Assembly (NCBI GenBank): GCA_964023205.1
Contig: OZ026841.1
Coordinates: 26,801,561 to 26,865,560 of the forward strand
Origin: Lutraria lutraria
Lineage: Eukaryota > Mollusca > Bivalvia > Venerida > Mactridae
Length of the DNA stretch: 64,000 bases
Reading direction: 5' to 3'
Every line of letters begins with the position of its first letter. Position 1 is the stretch's first letter. A model generated the notes under the pieces. That model was given only the letters and a program-made list of their open reading frames with translations, was not told the origin of the DNA and searched no databases. The translations under genes were made by a program, and so were the position numbers. Shown here piece by piece: positions 1-11,129 of this stretch.

Positions 1-27
1 TTCACTTTGTGACATGTGAGCTAAAAA
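1..27 (-). repeat. Truncated 5' end of a family A element
   Basis: The first 27 bases are the reverse complement of the start of family A (T-run, AGCTCACATGTCACAAAGTG). The copy is inverted and runs off the left edge of the window, so it lies head to head with the full copy that starts near 2001. Confidence 0.8.
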
Positions 28-145
28 AGATTGAGGAGCATTCTTCGTTAGACAATAAACGGATTGAAAGAGAAATGGAAATATAGGATGTGAAATTAGG
101 CCGAGCGCGATTGGTGACGCCATCGTTACGCCGGGTGAGAATATT

Positions 146-687
146 ATGAAGCTTGCCAGGCGAGTTAGTGTGCGGGAAATTGAAGATAATTTATGTGTCA
201 GTAGAGGTACTATTAATAATGTATGGAAAGATAAACTTGGTAGGATTAAGCTTTGTCAATATCAATCACTAAAAAGACAGAAACAGACGGATGGAATGCT
301 CACGAAAAAAGATGCTTTAATAAACTTTTCTAACTTGAAAATAAGCAGGAGTCATCAGTTTGTAAAAGGTCGTATTCTTCACCACAAATGGAAGTCAAAG
401 TAGAGAAATCGTCGGCCAAAAGTGGTGCTTATTATTTTCTTTGATATATGAGGAATGCTGTTAGTTCGTTCAAAAACCATCATCACCAAATACTATGTTC
501 CCTCGATTAACAACGGATTTACGAGAAATTCACCATGAAAGCCGTAAACACTTCATCCAACATGCACAAATAATTCAATCATATGATACGGGCTGGTGTG
601 ACAATATTGTTCAAACATGGATAAAATTCATCGAAACGTCATTGAAAAAATGTAGATAACGCCGGTTGTTATTTCGAAAAGCTATAA
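146..687 (+). pseudogene. Decayed mariner transposase
   Basis: The frame opening at 146 reads as a mariner-type helix-turn-helix region (VSVREIEDNL, VSRGTINNVW). The match continues past a stop at 401-403 into a block containing WHHKWKSK-like and VVLIIFFDI residues, as found in the catalytic domain of mariner transposases. A third piece in another frame ends in VDNAGCYFEKL and a stop at 685-687, which resembles the mariner C-terminus. The whole is about 540 bp against roughly 1 kb for the family, so a central part including the second catalytic Asp is missing. Several frameshifts and stops make it non-functional. The assignment is from recalled family motifs. Confidence 0.6.
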
Positions 688-867
688 CGTAATTGACGTC
701 GGCAACGTAACTACGTACTCACCTGCGCCGAAGACGCTTACATGTATGTTTTAAAGTAATTGTGGAAGAATTATTTGTCCCAAGGTCATAATTATTTTAT
801 GTACTATGATGGATAATATGTTGAAAATGTAAGTAACATAAAATGAAGATTTTATCTTGTTTAATTA

Positions 868-1975
868 TTTAGAAAGAGCATGAAAAAGCCCAATGGACTG
901 AGGTCTGGGGGTGGGGCGGTCAATGATTACCAGACTTCAAAGAGATCAAGTGAGATCCAAAGGTCTCCCAACCATTCCAAAACATGCTGTGAGGTATGGT
1001 GAGCCGCACCATCTTGGTGAAACCAAACCTCATGCATATCAATACCTTTACGCCGAAGTATTGGTAGAAATTTGCGTTTCAAGAGAGTCAAATAACGCTC
1101 ACTGTTGATGATCTCTGCATTTCCATCCGCGTCCTCGAAAAAGAAAGGTCCAATAAACTGCTGAGAGCAGTCCATACAGTTACTTTCTTTGCATGGAAAG
1201 ACTTTTCAGCAACAATGTCAGGTTATGTGTCAGACCAATAACGATGGTTTTCTTTGTTCATGTTTTCATCTTGGAAAAAGTGAGACTCGTCGCAAAATCA
1301 AAGCTTTTGAAGAATTTCAAGATTTTCCGTCATCCAAATTGAAAAGTCCAGGCTTTGGGTAACATCATTGTCTTTGAGATGTTGGAGTACTGGAATCTTG
1401 AAAGGTGTTAATTTTAAAGTCCCATAATCATATAAATCTATCGGTCGTAATAGTTTCAATTTGTCCTATTATTAGAAGAATCTGGAGCGTTTTCCTCCCG
1501 TATATCATTGAAATAAATACTATTAATAGAACAGCTATGTCATATTATGCACACAGCATGAAGTGACGTCATGCGTTCTATATCTTTTTTAAAGTCTACA
1601 AAAGCAAAATTCACAGCGAAATGGGTGTTTTTAGAAGAAAAAGGGCTTGTTTCGTCGGTAATAAGTACTAGTATCCTGGGATAATATCAGCAATTGTGCG
1701 TTATTTGCATATATTTTTAAAGCAAAAATCTAATGGGGCATTAAATCAAATCTCAATGTCCTGTATACACTTGTTGCACTGGAAGAGTTAGTGATATCAC
1801 AGAGTACCTTTCGTACCGACTTCTGCGGTGTCTCGTCAATAATTGTCTTAACCTCTGCAATGTTCTCATCACTACGGGTGCTTCTTGGACGGTCTTAAAT
1901 GTCTCTCCTTTGGTCTAGAACGCTTCCATATATTTTTAAATGTTTCACCATTCTATTTACTTGTGCCCTGATAAT
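868..1975 (-). pseudogene. Near full-length decayed Tc1/mariner-superfamily transposase
   Basis: Read on the minus strand from about 1975 downwards, successive frames give an N-terminal HTH region (RPRSTRSDENIAEVKTII, SVRKVLCDITN), a linker (LDFSIWMTENLEIL), the first catalytic Asp block (FCDESHFFQDENMNKENHRY, YWSDT), a KVTVWTALS block, an intact stretch at 927-1175 (FIGPFFFEDADGN, VWFHQDGAAHHTS with the second Asp), and a remnant of the WPP.SPDLSPLDFF motif after a one-base deletion near 905. Stops and frameshifts separate the blocks, so it is dead. Domain order and total length (~1.1 kb) fit an IS630-Tc1-mariner transposase. It differs in sequence from the mariner remnant at 146-687 and lies on the opposite strand. 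Confidence 0.8.
1418..1600. repeat. Interspersed repeat family X, copy 1
   Basis: The block from CCCATAATCATATAAATC to the GAAGTGACGTCATGCG motif recurs at 3225-3345 plus 4180-4380 and at 10540-10690. It overlaps the minus-strand mariner region only by position. No coding potential is seen and the family is unidentified. Confidence 0.55.
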
Positions 1976-2000
1976 ATCCCTGTCCCCCGGAATCTGCTAG

Positions 2001-3121
2001 TTTTTAGCTCACATGTCACAAAGTGAGCTATTAGGATCACTCTCCGTCCGGCGTCGTGCGTCGTCAAACTTTTTGTTGTGACCACACTAGGGGCCACATT
2101 TTTGGCTCAATTTTAGCAAAACTTGGTCTAAACGTTAATATCAACAAAATCTCGGACGAGTTCGATATTGGGCCATTTGGGGTCAAAAACTAGGTCACCA
2201 GGGCCAAATAAGGGAAAACCTTGTGAACACTTTAGAAATCACTGTTTTGCATTTATTTTCATGAAACTTTGTCAGAATGTTTATTTTAATAATATATAGG
2301 TCAAGTTTGATAATGGGTAATTTCTGTAGTAAAATTAGGTCACTAGGGCAAATTGCTGGAAAACCTTGTGAACACTCTAGAAGTCACTGTTTTGATTGGA
2401 TGATCATGAAACCTTGTCAGAATGTTTGTCTTCATAATATCTTGGACGAGTTCGAACATGGGTCATCTTGGGTCAAAAACTAGGTCGCTAGGTCAACTCT
2501 TATGAAAAACCATGGTAACACTGTAGATTTCACAGTTATTATTGGATCTTCACCAAACTTTGTCAAATCGTTTGTTTTAATGATATAACGGTCAAGTATA
2601 AGTATGGGTCATCTGGGGTCAATAACTAGGGCACCAGGTCAAATCTTAGGAAAACTTTGTTAACACTGTAGATGTCACAGTTTTAATTGGATCTTCACCA
2701 AACCTTGTCAAAATGTTTGCCTCAATGATATGTGGGTCAAGGATGAACATGGGTCAGCCGGGTTCAAAAACTGGGTCACAAGGTCAAATCTTAGGTAAAA
2801 ATCTTGTAAAAGCTCTAAATGTCATGGTTTTGATTGGATCTTGGCCAAACCTTGTCAGATTGTTTGTCTTAATGATATTAAGGACAAGTTCAAATATGGG
2901 TCACCTAGGGTCAAAAACCAGGTCACAAGGTCAAATCTTAGGAAAACCTTATTAACACTGTAGATGTCAAATTTTGATCGTATCTTCACCAAACCTAGTC
3001 AGGCTGTTCGAACATAGGTCGTCTGGGGTCAAAAACTAGGTCACCGGTTCAAAACAATGTTTTAATGAGTGAACAGTGATTGTCATGTGAGCGATATAGG
3101 GCCATCTTGGCCCTCTTGTTT
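2001..3121 (+). mobile_element. Family A element, copy A1 (tandem-repeat core)
   Basis: This non-coding element opens with a T-run and a hairpin (AGCTCAC, 10-base loop, GTGAGCT). It has a core of degenerate ~140-bp units built around GGTCAAAAACTAGGTCACC and ATTGGATCTTCACCAAACC, and ends with CATGTGAGC, a stem-loop (AGGGCC-atctt-GGCCCT) and CTTGTTT. Copies A2 (5003-6092) and A3 (33018-34187) look nearly identical, which suggests recent activity. The short open frames inside the core repeat with the unit and look incidental. The GCTCACATG / CATGTGAGC pair plus the 3' stem-loop resembles non-autonomous Helentron-type elements (inference). Confidence 0.8.
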
Positions 3122-3343
3122 CTCGTAATATAATTCCATTATGTTCTGGCGCTTTTCCATAGACGGCTTTTCATGTATGACGTCATAACAACAACGTTAT
3201 CCCGGAGCCTCCTGGTCATTTTGGTGCCAGTTAACGCCCCATAATCATAATAGTTTCTTTTTTGTAACAGAGGAATCCGATGTGTTTTCCTCCCGTGCGG
3301 TGCTATATGGCAAGAAAAAAATGTTTCCAAAACCACTATCGTA
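3122..3343. repeat. Interspersed repeat family X, copy 2 left part
   Basis: The segment matches the family X block near 10560-10680 (GGAATCCG.TGTGTTTTCCTC, AAAAATGTTTCCAAAACCA). It is interrupted at about 3344 by a family B element and appears to resume at 4181. It holds a 74-codon minus-strand frame that I do not regard as a gene. Confidence 0.5.
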
Positions 3344-4180
3344 TTTTTAGCTCTTGTGATCACGTGATGTCCGTCGTCCTTGTGTTAGTGCGTCAAGAGT
3401 TGCTTTAAACAACATCTCCATTTTTACCAGTAGGCCAATTTCGACGAAACTTTACATTGATGTTCCTTGCATGAAGCTCTACCAAAGTTGTTAAAATATT
3501 TAATTTCATTGAAACTCAGGTTGCCATCATTGTCTAGTGGACCTCTGCCAAGTTTGTTCAAATTATTGTCCTAGGGTCAAAATTGGCCCCGCCACAGGGG
3601 TCACTTGATTTTACTAAGACTTATATAGGGAAATTTTAAAAATCTTGTCAGAAATTACAATGCCTAGAGCTTAGGTATTTGATGTGTAGCATTGTCTAGT
3701 GGACCTCTATCAGATGTGTTCAACTTATTGCCTAGGGTCAAAATTGTCCCCGCCCCAGGGGTCACTTGATTTTACATAGACTTAAATAGGGAAATTTTAA
3801 AAATCTTCTTGTCAGAAACTACAATGCCTAGCGTTTAAGATATTTGGTGTGTAGCATTGTCTAGTAGACCTCTACCAAGTTTGTTCAAATTATTACCCTA
3901 GGGTCAAAATTGGCCATGCCCAGGGGTCACTTGATTCATACAGGCTTATATAGGAAAATTTTAAAAATCTTCTTGGCCGAAACCACAATGCCTAGATATT
4001 TTGTATGTAGACCCCTGACAAGTTTGTTCAAATTATTGCCCTGGGGTCAAAATTTGCCCTGTCCTGGGGTTTACTCTAATCTATTTTTAAAGATTTTTTT
4101 TTAAAATCTTGTCTGAAACCATATGACCTTGAGCTTAGATATTTGGTTTGTAGCATAGTCTAGTGGACCTCTACCAAAAA
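3344..4180 (+). mobile_element. Family B element, copy B1, truncated or diverged
   Basis: It opens with TTTTTAGCTC and carries about four units of the family B core (GGGTCAAAATTGGCC, GGGGTCACTTGATTT, TGTAGCATTGTCTAGTGGAC). The canonical 3' end (stem-loop plus CTTGTTT) seen in B2 at 34604-36356 is missing. Its flanks are the two halves of a family X repeat, so it inserted into X. Confidence 0.7.
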
Positions 4181-4390
4181 ATACTATTTATAGAACAGCT
4201 GTGTTTTCCCGCAGTCTTATTATGCGCACGACATGAAGTGACGTCACGCGCCCTATATATTTCAAGTTTACAATTTTTAGAAAGTCCTATAAGCATATAA
4301 GTTTATCTGTCGTAAAAGTTTCTGAGAGGAATCCACCGTGTATAACAGCTGTGTTTTCCCCGACCATGTTATGCTCACGTCAAAAAGAAC
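4181..4390. repeat. Interspersed repeat family X, copy 2 right part
   Basis: The AATACTATTTATAGAACAGC and GAAGTGACGTCACGCG blocks match 1515-1590 of copy 1. This is the continuation of the X copy interrupted by B1. Confidence 0.5.
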
Positions 4391-4415
4391 AATGGTATGT
4401 TTAGCAATTGCTTGT

Positions 4416-6608
4416 GTTTATGCCCCCGTATCGATAGATCGGGGCATCTCTCTGTTTGTCTATTTTTCTGTTTGTACCAAACTTCAACCTTGCCTATAAA
4501 ATCAAAACGCTTGCAACTACATTCACCAAACGTCATATGTAGGTTCCTCATGACAACCTCTACAGGACTATGCATTTTAAGGTCAGTAGGTCAAGTTCAC
4601 GGGGTCATTGTGTTTAAAAAATCATACATTTCTTTAAGATACTACTCCTACATTTTTCATGGGATTTTGACGAAACTTTCACAGACTTGGTGTTACCAAG
4701 AACCGCGGCACATATATGTTTTTTGTGATTCGATCATTTTTGACGGAATTATGGCCCTTTGTTTATTTAGTGCAATTGTTACAACGAAATACTCTTGTTC
4801 TATCTTTTCTCAGAGGGTTTTGATAAAACTTTATGGAAGTATTGTTATCAAGATACCCAATGCATGCTGTACAGGTTTTATGAATCGATCATTTTTGACG
4901 GAATTATGGCCCTTTGTTTATTTTGTGCATAATTGTATAATATATACAGAAATACTCTCGTTTGCAACTACTTATATTTCTTAAGTGATTTTGACATAAC
5001 TTTTATTAGCTCACATGTCACAAAGTGACGAAGTGAGCTATTAGGATCAGTCTCCGTCCGGCGTCGTGCGTCGTCAAACTTTATGTTGTGACCACACTAG
5101 GGGCCACATTTTTGGCTCAATTTTAGCAAAACTGGGTCAGAACGTTAATATCAACAAAATCTCGGACGAGTTCGATATTGGGCCATTTGGGGTCAAAAAC
5201 TAGGTCACCAGGGCCAAATAAGGGAAAACCTTGTGAACACTTTAGAAATCACTGTTTTGAATTTATCTTCATGAAACTTTGTCAGAATGTTTATTTTAAT
5301 AATATGTAGGTCAAGTTTGAAAATGGGTAATTTCTGTTGTAAAATTAGGTCACTAGGGCAAATTGCTGGAAAACCTTGTGAACACTCTAGAAGTCACTGT
5401 TTTGATTGGATGATCATGAAACCTTGTCAGAATGTTTGTCTTCATAATATCTTGGACGAGTTCGAACATGGGTCATCTTGGGTCAAAAACTAGGTCGCTA
5501 GGTCAAATCTTATGAAAAACCATGGTAACACTGTAGATTTCACAGTTATTATTGGATCTTCACCAAACTTTGTCAAATCGTTTGTTTTAATGATATAACG
5601 GTCAAGTATAAATATGGGTCATCTGGGGTCAATAACTAGGTCACCAGGTCAAATCTTAGGAAAACACTGTAGATGTCACAGTTTTAATTGGATCTTCACC
5701 AAACCTTGTCAAAATACTTGCCTCAATGATATGTGGGTCAAGGATGAACATGGGTCACCTAGGGTCAAAAACCAGGTCACAAGGTCAAATCTTAGGAAAA
5801 CCTTATTAACACTGTAGATGTCAAATTTTGATCGTATCTTCACCAAACATAGTCAGACTGTTTGTCTTAATGATATGTAAGACAAATTCGAACATAGGTC
5901 GTCTGGGGTCAAAAACTAGGTCACCGGTTCAAAACAATGTTTTGATTGGATCTTGGCCAAACCTTGTCAGATTGTTTGTCTTAATGATATTAAGGACAAG
6001 TTCAAATATGGGTCACCGGTTCAAAACAATGTTTCAATGAGTGAACAGTGATTGTCATGTGAGCGATATAGGGCCATCTTGGCCCTCTTGTTGAACTATT
6101 TTCACCTATTTTCCCAACACATAGTGTGTGGGTTTTGTGATTCGATCATTTTTGGAAGATTTATAGCCCTTAGTTTATTTTGTGTCCGAAATTTCTTCTA
6201 TGATACTCCTATATTCCTCAAAGGAATTTGATGAAACTTTCACCGACTCATTGCCAAGAAACCCAGCACATATGCCCTTTGTTTATTTGTGCACATGTAG
6301 CAGAGAAGAAATACGCTTCTGTGCACAACTTCTCCTAAATTTCTCAAGAGATTTGTACCAAACTTTGATAGAACTACTGTCACCAAGTTCCCCCAGCATA
6401 TATTGTCAGTGTATTGTGATTCGAGTGCTTCGATCATAATTATCAGATGTATGACCCTTTGTTTGACTGTACCAAACGTTAACGTTGCCTTATTAAATCA
6501 AAAGGCTACTGCCTACAATCATCAAACTTCATATATTGGTTCATCATGACTATCTCAGGTTTAAGGGCACCCGGAGGGGGCATTGTGTTTTTAAAACACA
6601 TCTTGTTT
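4416..6608 (+). mobile_element. Family D element, copy D1, interrupted by A2
   Basis: It opens with TTTATGCCCCCG and a hairpin (ATGCCCC to GGGGCAT). The core repeats a unit with GATTCGATCATTTTTG and ATTATGGCCCTTTGTTTATT. It ends at 6575-6608 with GGGGGCAT, a stem-loop (GTGTTT / AAACAC) and CTTGTTT. Family A copy A2 (5003-6092) sits inside, and the D unit resumes directly after it. The long forward frames at 4397-4984, 6182-6439 and 6536-6925 lie in or across this repeat and I do not call them genes. Confidence 0.75.
5003..6092 (+). mobile_element. Family A element, copy A2
   Basis: It is nearly identical to A1 over most of its length, including the 5' hairpin (with a short extra GACGAA), the repeat core and the 3' CATGTGAGC, stem-loop and CTTGTT. 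It lacks part of one core unit relative to A1 and A3. It is inserted in family D element D1. Confidence 0.8.
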
Positions 6609-6856
6609 GCATATTCTTTTATAACAAAAAGCCAATGCAAGGTTTCCTACTTCTTTCTTTATCAACGTATATCGATAGTGTCTTGCAGTATCTTTTTACC
6701 TCGATTTTAAGTTATAATCGATGTTCTTTATTCTTGAAAATTTGTGTCACTTACAAAGAGCTCAATGCGCAAATTATCAAAAGTATATTTAGCAATGGTT
6801 TTGAAAACTCCTATGGTAAATCATTTTCGATCATGGAAACCTATGAAATTGATACA

Positions 6857-7694
6857 TTTTTAGGTGAGCTTTTAGGATCGGTGAATGTCCGTCGTCCGTC
6901 CACAATTAGTTTGTTTACACTCTAGCAACCGCAACTCTTTACGAATCTTGATTAAACTTGCTCACAATGTATATGGCCACAATGTCTCGGCTAAGTTCGA
7001 TTATGGGCAAAATCTGATAATAACTTCTAGAGTTATGGGCCCTTGAATTACAAAATGTGCTATATTTAGCTTGTTTACACTCTAGCGCCTTCATTTATAC
7101 ACCGATCCTAATAATATTTTCATTAAATGAGTATAACCAAAAGATCTCGAAGAAGTTTGGTTATGGGCGGAATCGGACTACATCTTCAAGAGTTATGGGC
7201 CCTTGATTTTGAAAATTTGCTATATTTTAGCTTGTTTACACACTAGCGCCTTCATTTATACACCGATCCTAATAATATTTTCAGTAAATGAGTATAACCA
7301 AAAGATCTCGAACAAGTTTGATTATGGGCGGAATCGGACCACACTTTCAAGAGTTATGGGCCCTTGACTTATACTAATACTTGAATATTTTAGCTTGTTT
7401 ACACTCTAGCGCCTTCATTTATTCACCGATCCTAATCATATTTACAATGAATGTGTATGACCTTATGGTTTTGGACATGTTAAGTTATGGGTGGAATCGG
7501 ACCACAACTTCAAGAGTTATGGACCCTTGGATTAGAAAATTTGCTACGTTTTAGCTTGTTTAACAGTATTCTACCTTCATCTCAAAATCTACGTAAAAAT
7601 GAGTTTTACGAGATGGAAACTATATTACCTGGTCATTGATTGTTGGCCTTTGTTCTCAGGTGAGCGATAAAGGGCCAATGTGGCCCACTTGTTT
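6857..7694 (+). mobile_element. Family C element with ~161-bp tandem core
   Basis: It starts at a T-run followed by AGGTGAGCTTTTAGGATC and contains units that begin AGCTTGTTTACAC at about 7068, 7229, 7391 and 7552, a spacing of 161-162 bp. It ends with CAGGTGAGC, a stem-loop (GGGCC-aatgt-GGCCC) and ACTTGTTT. The 3' end has the same design as families A and B but the core is unrelated. Confidence 0.75.
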
Positions 7695-7899
7695 CAAAAT
7701 ATCTCCCTTTATGGTGCCGATAGTGTGCAACAATGCCCACGCTACTATATATGTAGCGGCTTGTTCCGGCTGCGTAACCATTTCTTTATTGGGTATCTGA
7801 AATGAATATACTGCATTCTGTACAAACAACTTCTTGCATGTACAATGCTAACGATTGTAAATATAGTCATTATTGAAGTATGACTGTAAAGGTGTGCTT
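7695..7899. other. No gene seen
   Basis: This short AT-rich stretch lies between the family C element and a minisatellite. I see nothing in it that I can assign. Confidence 0.5.
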
Positions 7900-7900
7900 A

Positions 7901-8010
7901 GTGTATACCAGCGAGTATTTGTGGGTAAGTGTATACCAGCAAGTATTCGTGGGTAAGTGTATACCAGCAAGTATTCGTGGGTAAGTGTATACCAGCAAGT
8001 ATTTGTGGGT
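7901..8010 (+). repeat. 28-bp minisatellite, four units
   Basis: The unit GTGTATACCAGCAAGTATTC plus GTGGGTAA repeats four times with a few substitutions (GCGAG in unit 1, TTTG in units 1 and 4). Confidence 0.9.
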
Positions 8011-8214
8011 TGGGCTATGTAAACTTATATATCTAGTACTATCAGTAAAAGCTCTGATGTTTAAAAGTAATTTAAGTACTCCTGTTATATATAGAAAGCA
8101 TGGCCTGCTCCAAAGTGAATAAACATTACAAGGTGGTTATGTTTTCAAACAGAGTTTATTAAGTAGCCACATATCTGGGGTGGGTGGGGGTTTAACTTTT
8201 TCTCAAAGTAATAC

Positions 8215-9137
8215 TTAGAATTGATATATAACTAAGATTTTTGGATGAAATGTTTTTGGCTTGGAGCAATTTACCTTTGTGAGAATTGTCAAATACATGT
8301 AGTATTTTTCTGCAGTTCTGCAAAAAGGGCACTCTGATATGAAACATGCATAAAATGTGGAATTTACCTGAAATCTTCTTTTTAATATTCCAAATGTCTG
8401 CTCAATTAGTACCCTCGTTCTACAGAGGGCTGCGCTATACTTTATCCCTGCTTGACCTATGGGATTCAATAATGGAGTCATCAGAAAATACATGCAAGGA
8501 TAGCCAGAATCTCCTAGCAGTACACCATCCAAATTACCTGGTAGTAAAAAGCAAGTTATTTCTAAATTATTTATGTTTTTTTAATATTGAGCATTGTGTT
8601 ACAGGGTTTGGTGAAGGCTCCATAGCCTTAAACAGGGTAGAAGTAGCGGACTAAATCTCTTTTGTGGACACAATTTTTGCCTGGAACTAATTTGGGAAAT
8701 ATAATTTCAAGGAATTATTTAGAAATTGAATGATTTTCAAAGGGGAAGGCGCACTTTACATTATATAACTGTGTAATATAACAATAAATGATTAATTATT
8801 ACTGGAATTGTCAATGGAATAATGACCATTTTTAAAGCCTAGCTAAAACATTTTCATTTTTTTAAAAACATCATGTTAGATTTGCCGGTAGCCAGAAATC
8901 TTAAAGTTACCAGCAGCTGTAATAATGGCGGAACTGAACAGTCCTTAGCGATAGCTGAGGTATATTAAGAATTGTGATTGGATGCAGGATGGTCTGAGGC
9001 AAAAACCTGAATCTACAAAAGATTTCTTCAGGCGAGTAATCTTCAAGAGGATTGGAACGATCTCTAGAAACCCTCGGAATGCGTTGATACAGACGATTGA
9101 CAAGGTAATTGCGACGAACGCGTAAGTGAGCGGCCAT
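8215..9137 (-). pseudogene. PIF/Harbinger (HARBI1-like) transposase fragment
   Basis: On the minus strand, an exon-like segment at 8368-8537 encodes a DDE nuclease block (VLLGDSGYPCMYFLMTPLLN, then ALCRTRVLIEQTFGILKRRF) that strongly resembles HARBI1/PIF transposases. It is bounded by AG before 8537 and GT after 8368, so it may have been a real exon. Further upstream, 8907-9137 encodes a typical Harbinger N-terminal region (RNYLVNRLYQRIPRV, SRDRSNPLEDYSPEEIFCRF). The ~370 bp between them have no continuous frame and the C-terminal catalytic part is absent, so the gene is broken or partial. No partner Myb/SANT gene is visible nearby. Confidence 0.75.
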
Positions 9138-10400
9138 TATATTTTTTGAGCTGAGATTCGGAGGCAGGCAAACACCGGTCTCAGAAACTTAGCTCAAGCT
9201 GAACACGAACTCAGACTCAGGTTTATAACCTCCACATTTCCAAACTCCCCGCAGCGGTTACCACCCTTGATCAGTACATTATATATGTATTGGCAAAGCG
9301 TGACGTAGCCGGTGTGAGGAGTTCGCCACATTTCCTGAGATCGGTCACAGCCTGAGCTGGGAGCTCGTTTCTGAGCTGGGAGACCGAACTCAAGAGTTTT
9401 ATAACCTCGGAGCCTGGACATCTGAGTGAGAAGCTCGGATGTCTAGCTTTAAGACATCGCCACCGCATACCTGATGTTTTTTGCTTTTCAAAAGTATGCC
9501 CCTTCCAGTCAGCAAAAATGCCAACGTATTTTAAAAAGTTTCCTTTGCTGAACAATAGACCCTTATCGGACGAGTATAGTGACAGCATGCACGAGAGCAG
9601 TTTCAGCTTCTGACTACTACCAGGTTTAACTCGACCTGTTACTCGGTCCGACAACGTCGACTACAGAACATTGAATTCCACCGCCTCTTTACGCACAGAC
9701 ATGCCGTTGTTTACAGCCGTTACTGCATCGCACATATCTCTGTGTTTTTTTTTTTCATTTATACGTTGGCGCTGTAAGATAATAAAGACCGCAGATAGCG
9801 AACACTGTCTGTTTTTTGCATTGAATTTATGAAACGTATTCATAAATGAAACGTATTCATAATAAGAACAATACTATGTTCGTAAAAACTACTAGTATTC
9901 AAATTCAACACTTCTGTACCATGTGTACTCTCATCTGTATAGCTTTAAAATACTGAACTATCGTCAATATATTTTGTAAGTACAAATGCCATTCAACAAT
10001 GTTGCCAGACGTGCGGATCGGCGTTACTGCATTTAAATCCAATGCTGCATTTTGCATAGGTCCCTTGAAGCGGGAAAACTTTTCTGGATAAGATAGCAAG
10101 GGCCTTGATCGAATGTAACAATCTTTGGAACAGAAGTAAACTGGAGCGACTTCAAGCTTCCAGAATGGTTCAATGGTGCATGCCAACCACATACATGTTT
10201 CTAATTATGACGTTCTTTATCCTATTACGGAAAAATATTTGTGTAAAGATGCCAGTAGCACGAAAAACATTTTAAACACTGAAACAGTTAAAACACTTAA
10301 ACTCGAATACATAACCAGACAAACATGAAAAACAAACAGTACTCAACAAGCAAATAGAGCTATTAGTCCGAATGATATATTTTCATGGCAATGTTTCATG
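9138..10400. other. No gene identified; repeat-like sequence
   Basis: The region has two short motifs that recur locally (TTTATAACCTC at about 9220 and 9400, CTGAGCTGGGAG at about 9355 and 9373). There is a 127-codon minus-strand frame at 9271-9654 that I do not recognise and do not call. Nothing else is assignable. Confidence 0.4.
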
Positions 10401-10439
10401 CAACATTTACTTATTTGGATTGAGCATTTTTGTTAATAA

Positions 10440-10690
10440 TTGTCTTATTTGATGATATTCGATTTCAAATCGTTCGTAGTTGCGTAGTTTTCCTTTAAAT
10501 ATACCAACTACCGAGTGATTAAAATCTTTCTTACATATACTTCTTAAAGACCCATAGCATATAAATTTATCGGTCGTATTAGTTTCTGTTAGTCCTATAA
10601 CAGAGTAATCCGGTGTGTTTTCCTCACGTGCGTACTTAATAGCAAGAAAAAATGTTTCCAAAACCAATATTGTATTTTTTCTTCAACATC
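10440..10690. repeat. Interspersed repeat family X, copy 3
   Basis: It shares with copies 1 and 2 the order of blocks around AAATTTATCGGTCGTA, GTGTGTTTTCCTCACG and ATGTTTCCAAAACCA. A minus-strand 86-codon frame here is considered incidental. Confidence 0.5.
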
Positions 10691-11129
10691 ATTGAAAAAA
10701 AATAGTAATAATTATATAACGACTTTTAAAAACGAAATCACAGCGATGACAATTCACAACTTCCAACTTCGAAAATTGTTCCGGAGTTGGCTCCCAGACC
10801 ACAAAAGCTACGTTCATGAACTAAAGTTGTGAGCTTTCTTAAAACCGGCGGCCACCTGATGCGCATATACTTTATATCTAGTAATGTAATAAAATGTTCA
10901 AACTTACCGAAAACGTATCCATTTTTGCACAAAAATATCACATTTATAGACGTACTATTAGTCCGCCATCTTACTTACTTTCTCAAAAGCGTCGTTTAGA
11001 TATCAACTTTCGCTACATTACGTTGCGCCCCCTGCATTAAGCTGCTTGTAATAAAAATGTACTTAAAGCCAAGTTCATGAATTTTCGTGAGTTTCCGAAA
11101 AATGTGGTGGTGGGGAATTAGCGGGAGGA

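Noticed and set aside
2277..3000. Repeated open frames in family A elements (also at 5287-6040 and 33317-33995)
   Set aside because: They recur with the ~140-bp repeat unit in several frames, have no domain, and are conserved only because the element copies are recent.
4397..4984. 195-codon forward frame
   Set aside because: It lies wholly in the family D repeat core and its near-repeats of GATTCGATCATTTTTGACGG explain the residue pattern.
7901..8010. CRISPR-like array
   Set aside because: The 28-bp units are directly adjacent without spacers, so it is a minisatellite, and the host is a eukaryote.
10900..10985. Minus-strand AAGATGGCGG followed by ATG and GTAAGT, like a YY1-type first exon
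   Set aside because: Stops follow soon after in every splice I tried with nearby acceptors, and no downstream exon was found.
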